Notes under the pieces: generated by a model | Seen by the model: the letters and a program-made list of their open reading frames with translations, nothing else | Databases searched by the model: none | What the model was told of the DNA's origin: nothing | Program-made: the position numbers and the translations under genes | Part shown: in pieces, positions 55,876 through 64,000 of the stretch | Layout of the letters: every line of letters starts with the position of its first letter | How positions within the stretch are numbered: position 1 is the stretch's first letter | NCBI GenBank assembly: GCA_024509875.1 | Contig: JAMPIV010022911.1 | Location: forward strand, 186,001-250,000 | Source: Oreohelix idahoensis | Lineage: Eukaryota > Mollusca > Gastropoda > Stylommatophora > Oreohelicidae | Length of the DNA stretch: 64,000 bases | Direction of reading: 5' to 3'

Positions 55876-57416
55876 TGATAAGTGCTATTTTTGTGATATA
55901 GCTCGTCCAGTCACCACGTTAATAAAGCTGGTATTGGTGTAAATGGTGAACTCAAAACCGGCACAGTGTTGGGCATACAGGTCACCTTGTCTCAAAACGT
56001 AATGAGGCCCCGACAAGGATGTAATGTTGACTATGAGTGTTAATGTGAGTGTCAATACGCGAATGCATGGATTGTTCTGAAGAGTTGACTAGAAGATCAA
56101 ACACTCACTCACACGTAGTTAGAAGTTAATGATGCAGACTACTGTGGTCGTTTCATACTGTTTAATTGGACGCACACACTTGGACAGTACGGGTATAGTT
56201 ACAGGAAAACAGGTCGACATATATCATCATACTGTTAATCAATGGTCTACAATCTTAAGTTGGCATTCATGTTGAAGAACATTACAATGGAACGTCCGTA
56301 GACAAGCACTTAGATTTCCACTGTTTATAAATATAACCATCAGGCCTTACTGACCGATCATGTCAGTTAATAAATAATGTTCAAGCATGACTCCTAGACA
56401 GAACCTCTTTTCTAGCGAAGATTCCTTTAGGTAAATTTCAGCCAATATTTCTGAAGACAATGTTAACCCACCAGTATTGGGTTTTCTTTATAACTGTGAT
56501 CTCTTAATCATCACCTGATAATAAGGGGCATCCCTGTTCTCTGATCGATGATCGACAAAAAAAATAGGATCCAAAATGGCTTCTGGTTCCAGTGAGCATT
56601 ACTCACTATACAGATGCATAGTAAAGCTTCAATAAAGGCTTTGTTCATGAACACAAATATTTCTACATGAATCAGCATATTCTTTCATCATAACTGCTGC
56701 ATACAATCATATTCAGTGCTGCTAGGTAACATGTTATCCCGACATATTGATATAGATAATCATCATGTAGACGTCTGCCCATCTAAGCCTAGCAAGGAAA
56801 AGTTCAGCAAAAAAAGTTCTTTTACCTGGGCATGGGAAATACACTAGCAGAACACATACGCCCTCTCCTGGCGTTACAGAATAAACACTGGGGAACTCAT
56901 AGACTTAATAATCATATCAGAAACTATCTTCTTCCCCATAATAGATCACAGCGCTCAATAAACTTCGGACTGGTCTCCGACATGGCATTCACCAGGCATT
57001 CCATCATCACTGAAGACCCTCTTTTTTATCCGCATGCGCAGAAACTCCCTGACCCCAAAGCTCAGTACAAGGAAAAAAATAGTCCCACTTAGACATACAA
57101 AGATATCACGATATAAGACCGAATCGTCTGAAATAGACACGGAGTAAACATAGACTCGGACCATAAACATTCCTGCATAAACCTAAGCAAGAACAATCTG
57201 TTTCTGGCCCAACAAGGAACAGACTAACGAAATCTAGATTCATACGCCAAATTCGATATCCAGGGGAGATAACCCATATAACAAAAGTATCAATCAATCA
57301 TGGGTGATATATCTTTGACCAGGAAAGAATTTTGATTCTAAAAACAAATACTTTCCCTCAGACAAATAAATATTATAATAACTACATGCATTGCCACCAG
57401 TAATCTGTTGGTAACA
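55876..57416 (+). repeat. Solo LTR, family S, copy 2
   Basis: 1541 bp, beginning TGATAAG and ending GGTAACA (TG...CA), with perfect 5-bp target duplications CTTAC (55871-55875 and 57417-57421). The repeat unit it interrupts reads GGCCTTAC before it and continues TAATCTCCACAC after the duplication, so the insertion site is certain. Homologous to 44250-45762. No internal retrotransposon sequence is present, so this is the product of LTR-LTR recombination. Frame 56832-57092 inside is unrecognised. Confidence 0.93.
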
Positions 57417-57506
57417 CTTACTAATCTCCACACTTCTTAAATACTCAAGACTGCAACTACGGTAGTTATATTAATGGCCTTACAAATCTCTACACTTCTC
57501 ACTAGC
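57417..57506. repeat. 62-bp tandem repeat array, right part
   Basis: About one and a third units, resuming with the duplicated CTTAC and containing CTCAAGACTGCAACTACGG. Confidence 0.92.
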
Positions 57507-57523
57507 CCTGATCAGGCATCCCC

Positions 57524-57751
57524 TTAGAAAAACACCGGCATACACTTAGGAAAAACACAGGGCTTGCGACCACCTCCGTCTACGCCCAAAAAACACTCCT
57601 TTTTCTTTTTTGGATCACACATCTCCCCCCCCCCCCAAACAGTCACGGGCTCGGCTGTTTTTTGAACACCGCTCTTAATACAAGCAGCATAGCCGCGAGC
57701 TAAACACCGCTCACACAACTCAGGGATAAATTCCTCACAAGCGTGGCTCAA
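57524..57751 (-). CDS. Unrecognised cysteine-rich small frame, doubtful
   Basis: 75 codons, with Cys spaced CX7CX2CX7C near the start (ACEEFIPELCERCLARGYAAC) and further Cys later. Composition is not low-complexity apart from a run coding GGG over a poly-C tract near 57625. I do not recognise a family. No promoter, splice or neighbouring gene context supports it, so it may be a chance frame or a fragment of a captured gene. Confidence 0.2.
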   Translation of the reverse strand: MSHACEEFIPELCERCLARGYAACIKSGVQKTAEPVTVWGGGEMCDPKKKKECFLGVDGGGRKPCVFPKCMPVFF

Positions 57752-58295
57752 AGCTGTGAGAAACGGTCATACGCTCTGTTCTAGATATTAAACATTCTAT
57801 CATAAATCTAAATAAGCCTCATAGCTAAACAAGGACTCAAGCAACGTAACTCAAAATCTACCTTGTCCAAAAAACATATTCAGAATTACTGCCCTTTCAT
57901 AGGATCAACTCGCAACAATCATCCTTATGCTTTTGGACTTATCTGTAATCCTGTGTTGTCAACCCTGGCGCAGGTTGTTAGGTGTTGTCATCCAGCAACG
58001 ATATGATGTTTCATGTGCGAGCGATGATCTATGCTCCTTTATGATTAGGAGTTGACGAGATCTCTGTCTTTAGGTTCTGCTGATCGGTCAAAATACTGAC
58101 TGTTTGTTACCGTCAGGTGCCGGACACTGAATTCTGCAAGTGCGAATGTTGTCCGCTCAGAAACCTAAAAGTCTGAAGACACAAATGTGGCTTCATGAGT
58201 TTTCCTGTCATATGGGAACAGCTATCATTTCCATTCAAACCGCATACACAAGGCATACCAGAATTATCCTCTGTCATTCAATAAGAGGTCTATTA
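57752..58295. other. Spacer, nothing recognised
   Basis: No gene, RNA or repeat supported. Confidence 0.4.
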
Positions 58296-58470
58296 TATCA
58301 CACAGTCGAGAGATTACAGACAAACTTTTCATTGTATATAAGATATTTATACTTCACTTTCATACTTTTCTTGAGATTGCTATTGTGTCACAGCGTCTAG
58401 AGTTTACAGTCAAACTTCCCTGTTATGTATGATATGCATACTTCACTATTATAAGTATATAAACCAATAA
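58296..58470. repeat. Two diverged direct repeats near the Penelope-like element
   Basis: A block of about 75 bp from 58296 (TATCACACAGTCGAGAGATT ... ATACTTCACTTT) recurs from 58388 (GTGTCACAGCGTCTAGAGTT ... ATACTTCACTATT). They may belong to the downstream region of the Penelope-like element. Confidence 0.55.
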
Positions 58471-58512
58471 AACAGTATTGAATCAGTTCTACAAATTAAC
58501 GGTTCACGTGAA

Positions 58513-58550
58513 ACAAGGGACGTTTCGGGTTTAACCCTTCATCAGCCAGT
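58513..58550 (-). ncRNA. Hammerhead-ribozyme-like core downstream of a Penelope-like element
   Basis: On the minus strand CTGATGA (58539-58545) is followed by a GGGTTAAACCC hairpin (58527-58537) and GAAA (58523-58526), the two conserved hammerhead core strands around a stem II. ACGT and ACGT then flank a 10-nt loop and could form stem III. The base after it is G, where A, C or U is needed for cleavage. The stem I pairing (TAACTGG with CCGTTA) is imperfect. Penelope-like elements are known to carry such motifs. This copy may be decayed. Confidence 0.5.
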
Positions 58551-58982
58551 TACAAACAGGTGACAAGGACAATAATTACATGTAGATACTACAAAAACAT
58601 ACGATGATGAGAAACATACCGAAAATGAGCGATACAAGCAGATGGAAATAAAACAACCACAGTGATGAACAAAAAATGAACAATAATAATACAAGAAAAT
58701 CGTAATACCTGAAAGAAATACCGAAACAAGAAAGTAAATAATCAACGAAACGAAAAAAAGAATGAACAAAACTATCGAACACGCAAAAGGTAACTTAGCT
58801 AGATCGGAAAAGGCTTGGAATAAAACACCGAGGCACTTAGTCAAAGAAATCTCGTATCAAAAGAAATGACGTATAAGATCACGACAATAAGATACGAAAC
58901 GAACCAAAACAAAAACATAAGAAGACAGGTCGAAAAAACAACGAATAACGAAGAATGAAAAAGAGAGAAAAACCACCAGAAT

Positions 58983-59426
58983 TTATGCAAAATGATGTTG
59001 GATATTAAGCCCTTTTGCAGTTAAACAGCCCATTTGAAAAATAAGACGATTTTCCAACGAAAAGCGAGTCCGGTCATCACCATCACATGAAAGGAGGGTA
59101 GTAACATGAATATCGGAATTACCTGAATGGTCGGGCCTATTGAAATGAAGGGCCAGCGGTAAATGTTTGTCGTGATAGATGTCATTTAAGTGCTCACGAA
59201 ACCTGTCTGCCAAACGTCTGTCAGTTTCACCAATATAGGTAATGCCCCAGCTCTTGCAGATGATAGCATAAATCAGGTTTCTAGATTCGCACGTGAACGA
59301 CTCTCTAATGACAAATTTTCCTTTCGGAAAAGTGACTGTCTGAGTTTGGAGTACAAACGGACAGCTCTTACATATACGGCGTTGGCACGGTTTAGTACCA
59401 AAGTATGAAGGGCCAGTATGTCTCAA
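58983..59426 (-). pseudogene. Penelope-like element, C-terminal GIY-YIG endonuclease
   Basis: 147 codons on the minus strand. CKSCPF and a CESRNLIYAIICKSWGITYI segment match the GIY-YIG nuclease start. GETDRRLADRFREHLNDI provides the conserved Arg-bearing helix, followed by HFNRPDHS and a terminal ENRLIFQMG. This domain nicks target DNA in Penelope-like retroelements and follows the RT. The RT domain is absent: upstream the frame meets stops and the inverted-repeat arm at 59476, so this is a 5'-truncated copy. The nuclease domain itself is open and looks intact. Confidence 0.9.
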
Positions 59427-59475
59427 GCGACTGTGTACAATACTTCACTATTACACAGTCATGCCTGAAGGATAT

Positions 59476-59606
59476 TGTTGCTGTCATTTCTGACGGGTTC
59501 GTAAGATGGAAAACTATTTAATACTTTTTTTTATGTTCTAAGTTAGGGAACTGTTTAGTAACTTCTGTGACAGGTTGTTTAAGGGTTATCTTCCTTTTCT
59601 TTCATT
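59476..59606 (-). repeat. Inverted repeat arm, left
   Basis: Reverse complement of 62597-62728, with few differences. Outer end TGTTGCTGTCATTTCTGACG, inner end CTTTTCTTTCATT. It lies immediately upstream of the Penelope-like frame. Confidence 0.9.
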
Positions 59607-61101
59607 TATTTGTGTTGATCTGTCTTAGGTCAGGGGTCAGCGGTGCTGAGGTATGTTGTCTAGGCATGCGCAGGTCTCTGGGGCGAAGTGCGGGACTTCC
59701 GTGAGGAGAGACGGCCTGGGTTCTCTTTGGACAAGATGTCCATTGTTCTCTCTGCATTACCCTGGGGACGGAAAGCTTGCTGTATGTCGTTTATGTTTCT
59801 GCCCAGTGTTATTTTGTTCGTCAGGATGACGACAGATGTGTAATGTATTATAAGGATTCTGTCTAAGGTAAAAGTAACCTTATCGTTACACTTTGTTTCC
59901 GCATTGTATGCAGAACATTTTACTCAACCTATCCGTAAGGAGAACTCACAGATCGTTGAGATGCAGAATTTATTTGTTATGCTCGATGGAGCCATCTAAG
60001 ACTATTCGTCTTATTATTACAGGAGCCAAGCAGGATAAAGATATATTATTGTGAAACCCGCATGTTGGCGGTAACCTTGGCATGGATGATGATACATGCT
60101 CATGAGAGACATACCTTTGTTTACATAAAGAGGCCCGATATTACGGCCGATATCTTCGTGCAGAAGAAGATGCATCTGGAGTGCTTTACCAGATGAATTA
60201 CAGCATTATTATTGTTACTTATGCAAGTGGAAACTCGCCTGTTGTAAAAGGGGGTTGTTTAGAGTACCTGACGCGCTGAGTCAGTGGTACCTGTATTACA
60301 GTATGAACTATTATTGAAAGGACTGACAGTTGCCGATAACGTCCGAATAGATGTATGGTTCGAGCTATATGAAGTTAGATGTATTTCCCAGTCATTCTTC
60401 CAATTGATGTGATATTCCTGATCCTCGTTTATTTGACTGTTGTCGATGTCACTGTATGGGTAACGTGAATAAATGGTTGCAAAGAAACTGCAGTTCCAGA
60501 ATTTATTGACTACTGCATGAGAGCGAGTGGGTGCATTATCTACCTTTTAAGAGTCATCAAGCATTCGCGTTACTTCCCATCCACACCTCAAGCAACCAAC
60601 ATAAACTGTCGAGTACTACATATCTTGAGAGCTACATAAAGTTTACATGTCAACATGACTTCCTGTTAGCGCCTCCACGCCTGGTGAGCTAATTAAGCTT
60701 CAACGCTATTTGGCCCAGGTCGGATCGACTACATTCACACAGTACCAGACATTGTTAACACAGAGCAGCGACTAAGAGGTAGATTATCTACAATACATCA
60801 TTGTATTCAGCATTTATCATTTCATCAGAAAAGTCCAGGTAACATTTCTGGTAGGCCAGATCTGTGGGTCTAAGCTGCACAATGGACTATCGAGGAATTG
60901 ACATTAGATGATTACACACATTGGAAACTGGACAAGATTTATACTGTACAACACACCTTCAACAGTTTGATACTAGACGATGTCCTTCATGGTGAACGAT
61001 TACGACTCAAAGTTTACATCCAGTTCAGCTGTTATTGACAAGTCATCACTGTACTTTCAACGGTGGAGCTTCATCCCATTGCTGTTAATTATTATACAAC
61101 A
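59607..61101. other. Spacer, no gene supported
   Basis: Lower AT content than its surroundings but no coding similarity. It could be LTR or leader of the + strand gag fragment that follows at 62163; this is speculation. Confidence 0.35.
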
Positions 61102-61453
61102 GAGCCGCGCTAGCGTAGTGGTTATAACACCGCTCTGGCGACCGGGTGATGCAGGATCAAACCCGGGCAACGGCATTTGAGGATTTTTCATCGACCGGGA
61201 TTTTGACTGGATTAACTTGAGACCTGGCGAGGACATTTGAAGAAGTGTCGTCGACCAGGGATTGGCGGCTCCTGAGCCGACCCAGCTCTAATGGGTACCT
61301 CCGAAATCGGCGAGTATCCGCCTGAATGGCGAGGGACACATGTCTCTGTACAAGGAAAAAGGGATACTGACGTAAAATCAATGTCAGGTTAGAATTTAAT
61401 AATAACCTGAGATTTCGCCTCGAGTATTAGCGGGCGTACGGAAAAAAAAAAAA
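61102..61453 (+). repeat. tRNA-derived SINE
   Basis: The head GAGCCGCGCTAGCGTAGTGG contains a polymerase III A box, TAGCGTAGTGG (61111-61121). A diverged B box, GGATCAAACCC, is at 61154-61164. A body follows with CCCAGCTCTAATGGGTACCT near 61285, and a poly-A tail at 61441-61453. Flanks TTATTATACAACA (before) and TTATTCAACA (after) may be an altered target duplication. Acceptor and anticodon arms do not close into a functional tRNA, so this is a SINE rather than a tRNA gene. Confidence 0.8.
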
Positions 61454-62162
61454 TTATTCAACATTGTTGACTAATTTTGCTTTATGTTACATGTTCTTTG
61501 GTGTGTGTTTATGCGGGTTTCTTGGTTGGGCGGTGTCTGTTATATTGTATACAACATGACAGAATTCCTATAACAGTGTTCTTTAGGGACCGTGCAAATT
61601 TCCCTTTGTGGAACTTGCAAGCGGCATTTGTTGCTATTTACGTTTAGTAGTGAGAAGTGTACCTTTTCGTTTTTGTCATATTTTCTCTGTTCTTTGGTTT
61701 TGATTTGATTTGGTTGTATTTGTCTGCCTACTCTTTTCTATTGTTTATTTCTATACACCCTTATGTTTATACACTGTGGTGTCATTTGTTTTGTTTACGT
61801 ATCGCAGTTATCATCCCATGCTTTGTGATTATTTTTTCCTTAGTTTCGCCTTATAATTTTTTGACTTCTGCGAATGTTTTTGTTTGCTTATATGCTTGTC
61901 TTTGTTAACTGATATTATATATATTGTTGTCATACACAGTCTATACTTATATACTTGGTCAGGGATTATTGTTATTGGTGATATTATTATACAGAAACAA
62001 GGTATATATATACAAGGTCTTTGACCAAGACTTGTCTCTCACAGAGATTAAAATATAGTGAGATGATTATACAAGTCAAGTATTTCAGAATTGTCTCCCA
62101 TTGAGGTCGGGATCATATACTTTATTATTTCAGCTTACTGATTATTGATCTCATTAGACAGA
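61454..62162. other. AT-rich spacer, possibly leader of the following gag fragment
   Basis: No gene supported. TTGAGGTCGGGATCAT near 62102 is vaguely like a decayed tRNA-Pro primer site on the + strand, but it lacks several bases. Confidence 0.35.
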
Positions 62163-62601
62163 ATGTCTACACTAGACTTCTTTATTGAACAAGGGAAATC
62201 CCTTGGTAAGTCTGGTAAAGAATTAGAATAATACTCGACTGCTCTCTTTACCAAAGCACTGAAGTCTGAAGAAAAGAGACAAAAAGAGGAAAATAAAAGA
62301 TTGGACAGAGAAGCTGAACAAAATAAGATAGATGCTGAGAATTTAAGATTGCAGATGCAGGCAGATGAAAGGAAATTCCAGATGGAAATGGAAAAACAAA
62401 AAAAGGGAAGCAGAAGCACAGGAGAGAAAACAGCAAGCCGAAGAGAGAAAAATCCAGCTACAAATGGAGGCTGAAAATAAAAGATTAGACAGAGAAGCTG
62501 AGGAAAGAAGAGAGAAACAGAGAATGGAACATGATGAGAAACTCTTAACTTTGGAGTTAGAGAAATTAAAAGTGACGAATATGGGTGCTTCTCAAGAATG
62601 A
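62163..62601 (+). pseudogene. Gag N-terminal fragment of a third Gmr1-like element
   Basis: Starts MSTLDFFIEQGKSLGKSG at 62163. A TAA follows at about 62229-62231, then a long charged coiled coil (KALKSEEKRQKEENKRLDR ... EAEQNKID). A frameshift in an A run near 62397 moves the reading to a second frame, which repeats the same heptad style (RKQQAEERKIQLQMEAENK) and ends MGASQE. The composition and position of this coiled coil match the gag N-termini of the elements at 3.7 kb and in the array, so it is assigned to a relative on the + strand. Confidence 0.75.
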
Positions 62602-62728
62602 AAGAAAAGGAAGATAACCCTTAAACAACCTGTCACAGAAGTTATTAAACAGTTCCCTAACTTTAGAACATTAAAAAAAGTATTAAATAGGTTTCCATCT
62701 TACGAACCCGTCAGAAATGACAGCAACA
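62597..62728 (+). repeat. Inverted repeat arm, right
   Basis: Reverse complement of 59476-59606. It starts at the stop codon of the gag fragment (AATGAAAGAAAAGG) and ends GACAGCAACA. One + strand frame is open across it (KQPVTEVIKQFPNF), so it may be coding in origin, possibly from the Penelope-like element. Confidence 0.9.
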
Positions 62729-63640
62729 GTTTACCGCACGCTCCGGATAAAAAAAAATGAAACTTTTTTTTAAAATACATCAATGAGCAAAATGTAACAA
62801 GCTCATAACGCATGAATGATGCGCCGATGAAAGCATGAACATAAAATAATGCCTTAATGTCAGACTCAATTGACACACGATAGAGCGACTAGTGAGAACC
62901 AAAAAATTGATGGACATAACCAATTAATTTACCATTCTAATGTGAAAACAAGCATGCCAATATATTATGATATTAAAGGGAGGTTAAACACCCAAAATGA
63001 AAAACACAGAATTATAAGTTAATATCTATATCTGATCATTTATACAAGCAAAATGACTGAAAAAAAAAAAACAAAGCATTGAAGTATATACTAAAAACTT
63101 GCAATCTATGGCAAAAAAACAGTGAAAAAAGGCAAATTTTAGCTTGTTTGGGTATTTTGTTGCCCAAGATATCTCAAATATGAGTACAACTTGAGTTATT
63201 AAATTTGGCTGTTTCATTTGTTAATATATGATAATGATTGTATACGAAAATAATTTTGATTGGTTTGATATCTGAGTTTTTTTCAAATTTTAACATACCA
63301 ATCGAAAAAAGTTGAAATTTTTAAGGGGGGGATCTTAGCTATTTCTTAACAGTTTTGTAGTTTGTTAACATATATCCTTTATTTTAGTTTATTTTAATGA
63401 ACACTATGTGTACAGCAAGTGGCCCAAAATTTACTGCTGTATCACTAATAGTTTTAGAAAAAGCATGGGCAACGTGCCAACATTTGTGTGAAAAATGAAG
63501 TTTTGAGAAAATTAATAAAAAAGGGAATAATTACACTTTTACACAAAATTTACTCACCTCAGTATCCCCCTGCTATGTAGGAATCACATCTAGTATTTTC
63601 CATTATTGATTCCATGTTCTGTGTCATACTTTGCAGCTTA
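62729..63640. other. AT-rich spacer between gag and integrase fragments
   Basis: No gene or repeat identified. If the flanking fragments belong to one element, this replaces its capsid, protease and integrase zinc region. Confidence 0.4.
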
Positions 63641-64000
63641 CTTTTCATTAAATTCTTCATTTCAGCAGGCTGTATGCGCTTTTCGTCAGTTTCCGAAAAA
63701 ATGCATCATTTCTCTGGTAGACATGTACTATGTGGGGGGAAGCGATTGCTCTACCCTCGGCAAACTCAGTACATGTAGGAGAGGCTTTGCCCTCAATATT
63801 CACAAAATTAGGATACCCTTATCAGATATTAACTGACAATGGTTCACAGTTCAGAGGGAAACGATGGAGGAAATTTTTAGGATTTTTCAAAATATTCTCG
63901 TCTGCACATTTTATCATCCACAATCGATTGGACAAGTGGAAAGATATAACGGGACTCTACTTACAAATTTATGTAAGCTTGCACAGGAGAAACCAGAATC
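63641..64000 (+). pseudogene. Integrase core fragment of a Gmr1-like element, partial at the edge
   Basis: Read across frameshifts on the + strand. A SLVDMYYV segment lies near 63700, then EAIALPSANSVHVGEALPSI, LGYPYQILTDNGSQFRGK (second catalytic D in DNGSQF near 63838), then HPQSIGQVERYNGTL (catalytic E near 63935) and AQEKPE at the edge. Order and spacing match the integrase of the minus-strand element at 1.4-1.7 kb. At least two frame breaks lie between these blocks (near 63720 and 63860). Confidence 0.85.

Noticed and set aside
61102..61172. Functional tRNA gene
   Set aside because: A and B box-like motifs are present, but the arms do not close, the B box is diverged, and a SINE body with poly-A tail follows directly.
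1..64000. A defence system, gene cluster or other prokaryote-like system
   Set aside because: No bacterial-type operons, ribosome binding sites or defence genes are present. The content is eukaryotic transposons throughout.

Overview
This window is a repeat-dominated stretch of a eukaryotic, almost certainly animal, genome. No host gene, rRNA or free-standing tRNA gene could be supported. Nearly everything recognisable is a transposable element or its remains: Gmr1-like Ty3/gypsy elements, Tc1/mariner, hAT, Merlin, RTE-type and I-type LINEs, a Penelope-like element, tRNA-derived SINEs, solo LTRs and minisatellites. This mix, and the AT-rich spacers, fit an invertebrate and perhaps a lophotrochozoan. 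That placement is inference only.

Left part (1-10.3 kb): a Gmr1-like LTR element on the minus strand runs off the left edge. It has gag, protease, integrase, then reverse transcriptase, with an 18-nt tRNA-Pro primer site and the start of an LTR. Mostly featureless AT-rich sequence follows, with a 52-bp triplicate repeat.

Centre (10.3-42.2 kb): a four-level nest. A Tc1-family element (10334-42205) was cut by a hAT element (11472-41815, 8-bp target duplication CATAGAAC). The hAT was invaded by a Gmr1-like LTR retrotransposon (5-bp duplication GCCCC/GCCAC). That insertion is now a tandem array of five ~2.07-kb LTRs and four ~4.2-kb internal regions (11537-39967). The second LTR carries a 5'-truncated RTE-type LINE with an 11-bp duplication. 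All four internal copies lack a protease and have a ruined integrase core, yet keep gag and an RT-RNase H frame. Only the first copy keeps both an open RT frame and the FMDD active site.

Right part (42.2-64 kb): a decayed I-type LINE (about 42.3-50.5 kb) has its ORF1 split by a solo LTR. After it come ACCGGGA-type repeats, RTE and RNase H fragments, and an internally deleted second hAT copy. Then a minisatellite, a Merlin-type transposase pseudogene, SINE pieces, and a 62-bp tandem repeat split by a second solo LTR of the same family (duplication CTTAC). Next are the GIY-YIG end of a Penelope-like element with a hammerhead-ribozyme-like core downstream, a 131-bp inverted repeat, a full SINE, and scattered gag and integrase fragments of a third Gmr1-like element that leaves the right edge.

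Functionally the window is a graveyard with layered, datable insertions rather than a set of cooperating genes. Its most unusual content is the tandem amplification of a protease-less, integrase-dead LTR element whose integrase remnant lies upstream of RT.
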